Origin: Nothopassalora personata
Taxonomy: Eukaryota; Ascomycota; Dothideomycetes; Mycosphaerellales; Mycosphaerellaceae
Assembly: GCA_033816765.1 (NCBI GenBank)
Contig: CM066287.1
Coordinates: 7,502,001-7,566,000 of the forward strand
Length of the DNA: 64,000 bases
Direction of reading: 5' to 3'
The notes beneath the pieces were generated by a model, which saw only the letters and a list, made by a program, of their open reading frames with translations, made no database searches and was not told the origin of the DNA. Position 1 is the first letter of the stretch. Each line of letters starts with the position of its first letter. Made by a program: the position numbers and the translations under genes. Positions 1-7,612 of this stretch are shown here, in pieces.

Positions 1-1543
1 GGCGACGACGCATAATAGCGCTCGCGCGGCACTTGGCCGTGCCCTATGACCGACGTCTGGAATGTAGTTCGGTCGGTATGCGCACCCGTGCGGTAGTTCG
101 CATGTGTTTGAACTGGCCACGCCAATCAAAGCGCTGTTCCGGTCTAATGAAACCCCGACGATACTGTAGTATCTACAAACCGTGCATATAAGTGCCCGCA
201 CGATAGGACTTGCTACTGCCGCGTATTAGCTTAATCATGTCACTGTCGCGCCGCCAATCCTACACTTCACCTATAGTTGCTACTGCCGCACGTCCTATCG
301 TACACTGTTACGTTATGGCTGTCGTCGCTATTAGTGTGGTCCTCAAGCAAGCCAAGCCACGAAGGCGCTGGCTGACTACAGAGAGGACCAGTTCGCCTGT
401 GCACGGGGACAGCTCGCTTCCATCCCGACAACGTGCTAGGGGAGGGCACTGCGGCATGTCGCGGAAACGCGGTAGAAGTATGGTGCGAGGGAAGCACGGT
501 CGCATGTGGAGCACGGCACCACCAAAGCCATCTATTGCCTGGGTGACGGAGGTTAATATTCGAGCTGGCAGACCCCATTTTCGTCGACGGGAAGACCCTA
601 ATCTTACTCACAATTCAAAATCTGTTTGGCTCTGTAGCACTTTGAATGCGCATGCTCGCCCGGCGAGGGTTAAGAGTATCTATGTTTCCTATAGCCGTAG
701 CAAACCTAGGAGGGGCCTTAGAGGAAGGGGGCTGGAGGGTCGCGTAGGACGACATAAGTGCGGCGGAGGGCTAGGGGGTAGGTATTCACCATTTGATAGG
801 ATTGATTGATTAGTCCGGTTGGGGTCTGGTCTGCCCATAGATACTGTATTCGATGCACGCTCACTAAGTTTACAGGGGGCGTGCTCGACGTGCGACCGGC
901 GCGCAAGACTCTTCTACGTAGCTGGGATGCATTTCGCAGTAGTGACTAACTGCTACAGTAGCTTGCAGTGTTGGTTGTTTCCACCGGTCTCCATCAGCTT
1001 CATCACTGATGGCAAGATTCAATGCGCTGGCGGAACGTCGTTATGTAATCGAAGCGCTACTTCCCGGGCACAACTTACTCCGACTGCTAGGCTTCCTTCG
1101 ATCTCGATGCGCTTGGCCTGCAAACCTTGCCCGTACCTTGCTGCCAGGACCAGGGAGCTACGATCAGTGTATAATAAACTAAACTGCATTGAGATCGTAC
1201 GAATTCATATTACCGTGCAGATAACGATCATGTGTGTAGGTAGTACTACTGGTGACCTGCAACGTTCGAGAGCCAGATGAAATCAGATGTGAGGGTGGTG
1301 GAGACACGGGCGAGTGCTATTTGCTATGGACATGCAAGCTATTCGGCTTAAACCAACTGCTTACCTTTACGGCCGCTGGCTCCTCTGGAAGCGCAACGCA
1401 CACGTCAGAAATGTGAACGAGGTCGCCAAAAATACTTCGTTGCCGACCAAAGACAGGCCACGGGTGGAGGCGACTCAAAGTTCACACATGTCGATTCCAA
1501 GCACTGGCCACAGCACGACGGTAGCTTGAATCTTGTTCTGTAG
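1..1543. other. Unassigned left flank of the transposon nest
   Basis: No gene could be supported here. The longest open frames (about 150-200 codons) have no recognisable domain and overlap in several frames. Base composition is mixed and not RIP-like. Because the outer Copia has the duplication TCGGT at 1544-1548 and 32776-32780, this stretch was originally contiguous with position 32781 onward, i.e. the region downstream of the C2H2 gene at 33032. A 12-base near-inverted repeat (GCACGATAGGAC near 198-210 and GTCCTATCGTAC near 291-304) and a repeated TTGCTACTGCCGC are present, with no assigned role. Confidence 0.5.
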
Positions 1544-1548
1544 TCGGT

Positions 1549-1797
1549 TGTGAAACTAGTGGAGATGGAAGTTTGGAACTAGGGTATTAAGTCTAGAAAT
1601 CAGGGTATGAAAAACCATGTTTATTACAAGTAGTGGCACCCTTAAGGTGCTTATATAAGTCTTCTTTTAATAAGAAGCCCTCAATCCCTATAATTTAGGT
1701 GCCTAATCTCATTTCCTAAGAACAAGTAATTACTACACTTAATTAGGTTATATTACCCTCAAAACCTACTATCCATGCATTATCCTAGCGCTTTACA
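1549..1797 (-). repeat. 3' LTR of outer Copia
   Basis: This 249-bp repeat matches 32527-32775, beginning TGTGAAACTAG and ending GCGCTTTACA. It has more C-to-T changes (for example ATTAGG versus ATCAGG) than the right copy, so RIP has acted unevenly on the pair. The complement of CACCCCCTC at 1798-1806 is the polypurine tract, which is interrupted by element 1 at 1807. Confidence 0.92.
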
Positions 1798-1959
1798 CAC
1801 CCCCTCTGTTAGGAACCGCTGTACGTTATCACAACTCGGGCTTGGATCTTTGCAGGGATGTCTCAATCAGTTATGAAGGTAGTGGTTCCAAACAGTATAT
1901 GGTGTATACTTAAAATGAGTTGAGCACGAGGCTCCTATCTACTTGCAAAAGAGCGTCGT

Positions 1960-1967
1960 CTATATAG
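1960..1967. promoter_or_regulatory. Palindromic TATA box CTATATAG in the LTR
   Basis: CTATATAG reads the same on both strands. The copy at 4042-4049 in the 5' LTR could drive Gag on the minus strand, and this copy in the 3' LTR could drive the antisense gene on the plus strand. Equivalent copies in element 2 are at 5271-5278 and 7432-7439. The promoter role is inferred from position only. Confidence 0.5.
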
Positions 1968-1993
1968 TGCCGTGTCTTGGCGTGATCTTTCCT

Positions 1994-2048
1994 GCTCTCT
2001 CTGCTCTCTCTGCTCTCTCGAGAGAGCACCCGAGAGCACTGAGAGCAC
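1994..2048. repeat. U3 array of GCTCTC/GAGAGC repeats with central palindrome (type A)
   Basis: Three GCTCTCTCT units converge on a GCTCTCTCGAGAGAGC palindrome, followed by three GAGAGCAC units. Relative to Gag transcription this lies directly upstream of the TATA box, where an enhancer or operator would be expected. The same array is repeated in the right LTR. Confidence 0.7.
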
Positions 2049-2143
2049 TCTGCATATCGGGTGCATCCGCTGGTCTGCTGGCATCGATTGGTTGGCTACG
2101 GGCTTCCCCAGACCGATCCGTAACACCATCCCCCTTCTAGCCT

Positions 2144-2160
2144 AGCTTCGTCCCGAAGCT
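2144..2160 (+). promoter_or_regulatory. 17-nt hairpin upstream of the antisense gene
   Basis: AGCTTCG, loop TCC, CGAAGCT form a perfect 7-bp stem. It lies between the polypurine tract and the antisense start codon, ending 38 nt before the ATG at 2199. Element 2 has the same hairpin at 5465-5481. The Gypsy fossil has a different stem sequence with pairing preserved at 11629-11645. Confidence 0.6.
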
Positions 2161-2198
2161 TACAAGATGTCATTCCTTTCCAACTTTGTCATCCAACG

Positions 2199-2838
2199 AT
2201 GTCTTCTTCTTCCCTTTCCCTTCCCGTCACTAAAACCAGTACGCATCGTCGCAAGAAGCTTGCCAAGTTCATTCGAGAGAACGGGATTACTATGGTCAAG
2301 TCGTGCTCTTTCTGCACTCGTGAGAAAAAGGTGTGCCGTGTCCACATCAAATCGGGCCGCTGTTCGGAGTGCAACGAACACAACATCAAGGGTTGTGACG
2401 TGCGAGTCACTCCTGCTGAGTGGAAGTCCCTTCAGTCCGTACGGGACAAGCTCACCCGTGAGCTTGAAGCGGTCCGTCATGATCTCGTTCGCAAGAGTGA
2501 AGAGATCGCGGCAGCCTATGCGAAGGAGGCGCGTCTTCGTCGTCAGCTTGAGCTGCACGAAAAGCGCGAGGGCGAGGCGATCGCTGTCGAGGAGGCGAGC
2601 ATCCAAGTGTTAGAACAAGGGGAGCTCGAGGCCGCTCCGCCTTCCATCCCGGAAGACTGGTGGTTTCCTGCCTCCGATCCTTCGGTCTTCGACCCTAGCT
2701 TGTCCTTGGATGGGAATCTCCTCCTTCCTGAATCCTTCTCGGAGTTGGTCTCGTCGTAAGTTCGTCCTTTATCTGTTTTCCGTGTCGTAGTGTTGACTTC
2801 TGTGTCCTAGGTCATCAAATCAAGAAGCCGCTGTTTGA
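2199..2838 (+). CDS. Antisense zinc-cluster/coiled-coil protein of element 1 (spliced)
   Basis: Proposed exons are 2199-2755 and 2811-2838 (194 residues), with an intron GTAAGT...TTGACTT...CCTAG at 2756-2810. The N-terminus is basic. Six cysteines follow with spacing C-x2-C-x6-C-x8-C-x2-C-x7-C (CSFC, C, CSEC, C; about residues 36-66), which fits the fungal Zn2Cys6 binuclear cluster rule. A charged heptad-like helix covers about residues 75-130 and the C-terminal third is acidic and hydrophobic. This is the architecture of a small DNA-binding regulator; that role is inferred. The gene runs opposite to Gag and starts 73 nt inside the 3' LTR. The downstream exon adds the tail SSNQEAAV, identical in element 2. 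An upstream ATG at 2167 is in another frame. Confidence 0.75.
2756..2810 (+). other. Predicted intron in antisense gene of element 1
   Basis: Donor GTAAGT, branch-like TTGACTT and acceptor CCTAG give a 55-nt intron of normal fungal size. It splits the codon after two bases. It lies antisense to the element's genomic RNA, so retrotransposition would not remove it. Confidence 0.65.
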
Positions 2839-2863
2839 TGCCTTTATCGTCAGGTCGTTTCTG

Positions 2864-3862
2864 CTAGGCAGATTTCGAGAGAAAGCTCTCGCATTCCTGG
2901 TATGCATTCTCTTCGCGAATCATTGCGTTGAACTCGCGGCTAACTATGTTCTTTTTCTTGCAGTTCCTTGCATAATGGCCTTGCTCGCCACATACGTAGC
3001 AGGTGGAACCTTTGCTCTTCAGCCCCCTTCCTGTCCTACGTTCCGTTACGTCCAATTCCATTGGGTCTCCGTAACCATTAGGGTCCTGACTTCTGGCCTT
3101 GAAGCCCCCTCTTCCGCCCGCGGCGGGTCTCTGGTATCCAGGCTGTACGTGTCGGTCGTACCTCAACTCCTGGAGCCTTTCGTCGATCTCCTTTGCTGCC
3201 TTGATCATCGCCCCTAGCGTAACGACGCTGGCGTTTCGGGATAGTTCGGCTTTGACGTTGTCTTTCAGCCCGAGGTAGAACTGCGATCGCAAAGCTGCGT
3301 CGTTCCATTCCAGGTCGGCGGCATATCCTTGGAATTCTGAGGCGTACAGCGCTACAGAAGTAGTCTGTCGAAGTTGTCGGATATGTCGGTCGGCGTATAC
3401 CTCCTCATTTGGTATCCCGTATAGATCATCGAGTTTCGTCTCAAACTCGTCGTAGTCGTGGAAAATTTTTCGAGTTTCCGTTTTCGGTGTTTCTCCCTCG
3501 CCCTGGTTGTGTAGCCAGTCCTTGAGGTATGGTCGGAATCCTCTAGCTGCTTTTCCTCGTAGGAAGGATGCGGCGTACAAGACCTTGCTGGCCTCGCCTT
3601 GAAACTGGTGTGCGTTGAAGTGAAGGTACAACTGAACCTGCAGTTGAAAAGCCTCCAGTTTGTCCTTGGTCCCGTCGAACGTCTCCGGCGTAGACACCTT
3701 AGGTGCACGGTGGTGGTCCAATGGGTTCAGCATACCCATAGGAGTGTTGTTGTTCTTGCTGCTTCCTGTAATCGACATTTCGCTCATTCGTTCCGTGATG
3801 CCAGTTGACTGTGGCTGTTGTCGTGACGGACTCCGGGTAGCGTCTCTCCCAGACATATGCAA
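2864..3862 (-). CDS. Gag capsid/nucleocapsid protein of element 1
   Basis: A 332-residue intact Gag. A retrotransposon Gag domain spans about residues 50-230 (around ETFDGTKDKLEAF and LYGIPNEEVYADRH), followed by a basic Arg/Gly stretch and one CCHC zinc knuckle, CYVCGEQGHYARNC (C-x2-C-x4-H-x4-C, about residues 288-301). Gag assembles the particle that packages element RNA. The frame ends 28 residues after the knuckle and no pol follows, so the element encodes only its structural protein. The 3' end faces the 3' end of the antisense gene across about 25 bp. It differs from the Gag of element 2 at three residues, all near the C-terminus. Confidence 0.9.
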   Translation of the reverse strand: MHMSGRDATRSPSRQQPQSTGITERMSEMSITGSSKNNNTPMGMLNPLDHHRAPKVSTPETFDGTKDKLEAFQLQVQLYLHFNAHQFQGEASKVLYAASFLRGKAARGFRPYLKDWLHNQGEGETPKTETRKIFHDYDEFETKLDDLYGIPNEEVYADRHIRQLRQTTSVALYASEFQGYAADLEWNDAALRSQFYLGLKDNVKAELSRNASVVTLGAMIKAAKEIDERLQELRYDRHVQPGYQRPAAGGRGGFKARSQDPNGYGDPMELDVTERRTGRGLKSKGSTCYVCGEQGHYARNCKKKNIVSREFNAMIREENAYQECESFLSKSA

Positions 3863-3888
3863 AGGGCCCTGGTGGTGGTGCTCAAAGT

Positions 3889-4207
3889 TGTTAGGAACCG
3901 CTGTACGTTATCACAACTCGGGCTTGGATCTTTGCAGGGATGTCTCAATCAGTTATGAAGGTAGTGGTTCCAAACAGTATATGGTGTATACTTAAAATGA
4001 GTTGAGCACGAGGCTCCTATCTACTTGCAAAAGAGCGTCGTCTATATAGTGCCGTGTCTTGGCGTGATCTTTCCTGCTCTCTCTGCTCTCTCTGCTCTCT
4101 CGAGAGAGCACCCGAGAGCACTGAGAGCACTCTGCATATCGGGTGCATCCGCTGGTCTGCTGGCATCGATTGGTTGGCTACGGGCTTCCCCAGACCGATC
4201 CGTAACA
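3889..4207 (-). repeat. 5' LTR of element 1
   Basis: A 319-bp copy that reads the same as 1807-2125. It is followed by the right target duplication CCCTC. Its TATA palindrome is at 4042-4049. Confidence 0.92.
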
Positions 4208-4212
4208 CCCTC

Positions 4213-5117
4213 ACTCTACATAGGAACTGAGTAGAGTGATCTTAGCGCTAAGGACCTTTATATCCTTTATGACCTTGTTTATATTACCCTTAACTTTATA
4301 GATAAGGTCTTCGATAACTCCCTCCTAACTAGTAATAGTACCCTTTATCTTCTTTTTCGGGGTTTCCTCTTTATTAGTTTCTTCGTCTTAGGGTGCCTCT
4401 CTCTTCTTAGAGGCTATTCCCTTCTTTAGAGTAGACTTAATTATGCTCTATTAAATACCCTAAAGCAGCTTAGTAAGGTTATTAATGTTGTAGGTAGGTA
4501 CATAATCCTTATTTCCTAGAGTGGTACTCTTATACTAATCTAGGGACTGCTTATTAATTTCTACCCTAGAATCGTAACTAAGGTCGCTACGGATGCCTAA
4601 GAATTGCTTAATAAGTCTAAGGATAGGCTTAAAGGCCTTATTTTTCTCTCTAAGGTTGAATTTAGGGAGGCGAGGTTTTCGTCCTTTAGCGAGGGTCCTA
4701 AGTAACCTATAGACGTAGTTTCGGAGTTTGCTCTTCTACTTAGAGTCCTTATGCGCCTTATTCTAAGCCTTTTGCTTCTCCTCTAATACCTCTTTTATAG
4801 GGGTCTTCTTTGCCCCTTACTTCTTTCTTAGGCTACTATACGGCTTAGTGTCGGACTCGTAGCCTATCTCCTAGCTCGCCTTAAGGAGTTGTTAGAATTC
4901 TTTAATAGACATAGAGGACTTGTTTCTAGGGTTTAAGGGTTCTTCTTTAGGTATAGTTAGTAGAGGTAGCGCATTCTTAGGCTCGACTAGACCTAAATTA
5001 AGTAGTGTAGGTGTCTTAACTTCTAAAATAGGCTCTATTTTAAGGGTTCTAATACTTATGTTCTAGTGTTCTAGGATGTAGTCGTACCCTAGTATAGTGG
5101 TTGAAGGGTAACTAACT
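4213..5117 (-). pseudogene. Post-pol open frame of outer Copia, RIP-degraded
   Basis: On the minus strand one frame reads through most of this segment, interrupted mainly by TAG codons expected from CAG after RIP. Readable pieces include SMSIKEF, EIGYESDTKPYSSLRKK and a Lys/Arg-rich stretch ending near NYVYRLLRTLAKGRKPRLP. In element order it lies downstream of RNase H, between pol and the 3' LTR, where simple Copia elements have no gene. I do not recognise the product. The upstream continuation is split by element 2. Confidence 0.45.
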
Positions 5118-5446
5118 TGTTAGGAACCGCTGTACGTTATCCCAACTGGGCTTGGATCTTTGCAGTGATGTCTCTGACTCGTTGAGAAGGTAGTGGTTCC
5201 AAACAGTATATGGTGTATACTTGAAATGAGTTGAGCACGAAGCTCCTATCTACTTGCAAAAGAGCGTCGTCTATATAGTGCCATGTCTTGGCGCGACTTG
5301 ATCAGTCCGATCAGTTGATCTGTCCTGCTCTCTCTGCTCCCTCAGAGATCACCCTAGAGCTCAGAGAGCGATCTCGTCCCATAGGTTTCCTTGCTCTCGT
5401 TTGCCTAACGAGTGGTTGTGGGTTCTCCACGAATCAAACCGTAACA
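5118..5446 (-). repeat. 3' LTR of element 2 (type B throughout)
   Basis: A 329-bp LTR whose left part differs from element 1 (CCCAACTGGGC, CTCTGACTCG) and whose right part carries TGATCA-type repeats. The TATA palindrome is at 5271-5278. Confidence 0.92.
5298..5374. repeat. U3 array of element 2 (TGATCAG plus GCTCTC, type B)
   Basis: TTGATCAG, CGATCAG and TTGATC are spaced closely, followed by GCTCTCTCTGCTCCCTC and GAGAGCGATC. It occupies the same place as the type A array of element 1 but has a different sequence. The same array is in the right LTR. Confidence 0.6.
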
Positions 5447-5464
5447 CCATCCCCCTTCTAGCCT

Positions 5465-5481
5465 AGCTTCGTCCCGAAGCT
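5465..5481 (+). promoter_or_regulatory. 17-nt hairpin upstream of antisense gene, element 2
   Basis: AGCTTCG, TCC, CGAAGCT, identical to element 1, 42 nt before the ATG at 5524. Confidence 0.6.
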
Positions 5482-5523
5482 TATAGGGTCCGGCGTTTTC
5501 TTCGTCAATCCTGTCATGCAACG

Positions 5524-6226
5524 ATGACTTCTCTTTCATCTATCACCATTGGTCCTTCTCAAGCAAAATCAACCCTTCGTCGCAAGCGCCTTGTCGAAGA
5601 TATTGAAGAGAACGGTTACGAAATGGCTCCCTGCTCCTATTGTCGTTCCCTGAAACCTTTGGCTGATGGCAGTCGTCCTGCCTGCATCGTTGGTCCGAGG
5701 TCCTCGAAGTGCTCCGAGTGCGTTAGACACAACCGCAAGACTTGCGACGTTTCTCTGGCCTTCCCCCAATGGGAAAAACTTCGCTCCGTCCGGGAACAGC
5801 TTCGTCGCGACTTGGAATCCTTAGAAGAGGAGGAGATTGAGCTTCTCCAGCGTCTTACTGAGAAGCGCATGAAGAAAGTTCGTGTACGGAAACAGCTTCG
5901 TCTTGCTGAGCGTCGTACCGATGATGCGACCGGGAAGGCCCTCGACGAACTCGAGCTGGACGACCCTCCTGTCGATCTCCCCTTCTCTGTTCCGTCCGGT
6001 GTAGAGGTCCCTGAACCTCCTTTCCCTTTCCATGGCATTCTCGAGATGCCTCCTCAAGACTGGAGTTCTCTGTCGGACGTCCCGCTGGACGATCCCTTGG
6101 ATTTTCTCTTTCCTCCCGTCTTGGCATCTCAATCTTCGTAAGTCGTGTTACCCAGTAGTCATTTGTTCCGTGTCGTTGTGTTGACTTCTTTTCCTTAGGT
6201 CATCAAATCAAGAAGCCGCTGTTTGA
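5524..6226 (+). CDS. Antisense zinc-cluster/coiled-coil protein of element 2 (spliced)
   Basis: Proposed exons are 5524-6137 and 6199-6226 (213 residues), with intron GTAAGT...TTGACTTC...CCTTAG at 6138-6198. It is homologous to the element 1 protein by order of parts and by motifs (SSKCSEC versus SGRCSEC, then TCDV versus GCDV). The six cysteines are spaced C-x2-C-x13-C-x8-C-x2-C-x7-C, so the first loop is longer than the usual Zn2Cys6 spacing. A long Glu/Arg/Leu helix (about residues 85-140) and an acidic, proline-rich C-terminus follow. Exon 2 gives the same tail, SSNQEAAV. A four-codon upstream frame (ATG at 5516) overlaps the start. A regulatory function is inferred; it could also bind element RNA or Gag. 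Confidence 0.75.
6138..6198 (+). other. Predicted intron in antisense gene of element 2
   Basis: A 61-nt intron with GTAAGT donor, TTGACTT branch region and TTAG acceptor. Same position and codon phase as in element 1, although the intron sequences have diverged. Confidence 0.65.
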
Positions 6227-6253
6227 TGCCTTGCTGTCCTCAGGTTGTTTCTG

Positions 6254-7252
6254 CTAGGCAGATTTCGAGAAGAAGTTCTCGCATTCCTGGTATGTATTCT
6301 CTTCGCGAATCATTGCGTTGAACTCGCGGCTAACTATGTTCTTTTTCTTGCAGTTCCTTGCATAATGGCCTTGCTCGCCACATACGTAGCAGGTGGAACC
6401 TTTGCTCTTCAGCCCCCTTCCTGTCCTACGTTCCGTTACGTCCAATTCCATTGGGTCTCCGTAACCATTAGGGTCCTGACTTCTGGCCTTGAAGCCCCCT
6501 CTTCCGCCCGCGGCGGGTCTCTGGTATCCAGGCTGTACGTGTCGGTCGTACCTCAACTCCTGGAGCCTTTCGTCGATCTCCTTTGCTGCCTTGATCATCG
6601 CCCCTAGCGTAACGACGCTGGCGTTTCGGGATAGTTCGGCTTTGACGTTGTCTTTCAGCCCGAGGTAGAACTGCGATCGCAAAGCTGCGTCGTTCCATTC
6701 CAGGTCGGCGGCATATCCTTGGAATTCTGAGGCGTACAGCGCTACAGAAGTAGTCTGTCGAAGTTGTCGGATATGTCGGTCGGCGTATACCTCCTCATTT
6801 GGTATCCCGTATAGATCATCGAGTTTCGTCTCAAACTCGTCGTAGTCGTGGAAAATTTTTCGAGTTTCCGTTTTCGGTGTTTCTCCCTCGCCCTGGTTGT
6901 GTAGCCAGTCCTTGAGGTATGGTCGGAATCCTCTAGCTGCTTTTCCTCGTAGGAAGGATGCGGCGTACAAGACTTTAGAAGCCTCGCCTTGAAACTGGTG
7001 TGCGTTGAAGTGAAGGTACAACTGAACCTGCAGTTGAAAAGCCTCCAGTTTGTCCTTGGTCCCGTCGAACGTCTCCGGCGTAGACACCTTAGGTGCACGG
7101 TGGTGGTCCAATGGGTTCAGCATACCCATAGGAGTGTTGTTGTTCTTGCTGCTTCCTGTAATCGACATTTCGCTCATTCGTTCCGTGATGCCAGTTGACT
7201 GTGGCTGTTGTCGTGACGGACTCCGGGTAGCGTCTCTCCCAGACATATGCAA
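6254..7252 (-). CDS. Gag capsid/nucleocapsid protein of element 2
   Basis: A 332-residue intact Gag with the same domain layout as element 1, including the zinc knuckle CYVCGEQGHYARNC. It differs only near the C-terminus (Ala to Thr, Ser to Asn and Leu to Phe within the last 15 residues). A short synonymous cluster near 6972-6981 (ACTTTAGAAGCC versus ACCTTGCTGGCC) is the other visible difference. There is no pol. The near identity contrasts with the strong divergence of the antisense protein next door and fits a recent sequence exchange with an element 1-type copy. Confidence 0.9.
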   Translation of the reverse strand: MHMSGRDATRSPSRQQPQSTGITERMSEMSITGSSKNNNTPMGMLNPLDHHRAPKVSTPETFDGTKDKLEAFQLQVQLYLHFNAHQFQGEASKVLYAASFLRGKAARGFRPYLKDWLHNQGEGETPKTETRKIFHDYDEFETKLDDLYGIPNEEVYADRHIRQLRQTTSVALYASEFQGYAADLEWNDAALRSQFYLGLKDNVKAELSRNASVVTLGAMIKAAKEIDERLQELRYDRHVQPGYQRPAAGGRGGFKARSQDPNGYGDPMELDVTERRTGRGLKSKGSTCYVCGEQGHYARNCKKKNIVSREFNAMIREENTYQECENFFSKSA

Positions 7253-7278
7253 AGGGCCCTGGTGGTGGTGCTCAAAGT

Positions 7279-7607
7279 TGTTAGGAACCGCTGTACGTTA
7301 TCACAACTCGGGCTTGGATCTTTGCAGGGATGTCTCAATCAGTTATGAAGGTAGTGGTTCCAAACAGTATATGGTGTATACTTAAAATGAGTTGAGCACG
7401 AAGCTCCTATCTACTTGCAAAAGAGCGTCGTCTATATAGTGCCATGTCTTGGCGCGACTTGATCAGTCCGATCAGTTGATCTGTCCTGCTCTCTCTGCTC
7501 CCTCAGAGATCACCCTAGAGCTCAGAGAGCGATCTCGTCCCATAGGTTTCCTTGCTCTCGTTTGCCTAACGAGTGGTTGTGGGTTCTCCACGAATCAAAC
7601 CGTAACA
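7279..7607 (-). repeat. 5' LTR of element 2 (A/B chimera)
   Basis: Positions 7279 to at least 7384 follow the element 1 sequence. From 7402 onward it follows the type B LTR of 5118-5446. The switch therefore lies between 7384 and 7402. Confidence 0.9.
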
Positions 7608-7612
7608 TAACT

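Larger units (their letters stand above)
1807..2125 (-). repeat. 3' LTR of element 1
   Basis: A 319-bp LTR, TGTTAGG...CCGTAACA in plus orientation. In the element's own direction the U3 is the right-hand part (about 1968-2125) and R-U5 the left-hand part. It carries the palindromic TATA box CTATATAG (1960-1967) and a dense GAGAGC/GCTCTC array (1994-2048). Confidence 0.92.
1807..4207 (-). mobile_element. Element 1: non-autonomous Gag-only LTR retrotransposon with antisense gene
   Basis: A complete 2401-bp element has 319-bp LTRs at 1807-2125 and 3889-4207 that look identical, flanked by the 5-bp duplication CCCTC (1802-1806, 4208-4212). A polypurine tract (complement of 2126-2138) lies just inside the left LTR, so the element runs on the minus strand and the right LTR is its 5' LTR. 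It encodes Gag on the minus strand (2864-3862) and, in the opposite direction, a spliced zinc-cluster gene (2199-2838). There is no protease, RT, RNase H or integrase, so movement must depend on enzymes from another element. No RIP is seen, and identical LTRs imply a recent insertion. Confidence 0.92.
5118..7607 (-). mobile_element. Element 2: mosaic relative of element 1
   Basis: A 2490-bp element with 329-bp LTRs (5118-5446, 7279-7607) and a perfect duplication TAACT (5113-5117, 7608-7612). The layout is the same as element 1: minus-strand Gag (6254-7252), a polypurine tract (complement of 5447-5459) and a plus-strand spliced antisense gene (5524-6226). From about 6296 to about 7390 it is almost the same sequence as element 1, while its antisense gene and U3 are clearly different. 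Its two LTRs disagree in their R-U5 halves, which normal reverse transcription would not produce. No RIP is visible. Confidence 0.92.

Noticed and set aside
210..1529. Several open frames of 70-199 codons in the left flank
   Set aside because: They overlap on both strands, lack domains and splice structure, and have compositions of random GC-rich DNA.
1994..2048. Possible CRISPR-like or satellite array because of regular GAGAGC units
   Set aside because: Units are short, spacers absent, and the array is part of both LTRs; it is a U3 repeat.
2167..2613. Overlapping plus-strand and minus-strand frames of 148 codons within the antisense gene of element 1
   Set aside because: Different frame from the zinc-cluster protein, no cysteine pattern, and no counterpart in element 2 or the Gypsy fossil.
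5118..7607. Template switching during reverse transcription as the cause of the unequal LTRs
   Set aside because: Both LTRs receive the same U5 and R in normal reverse transcription, so template switching alone would not leave two different R-U5 halves.
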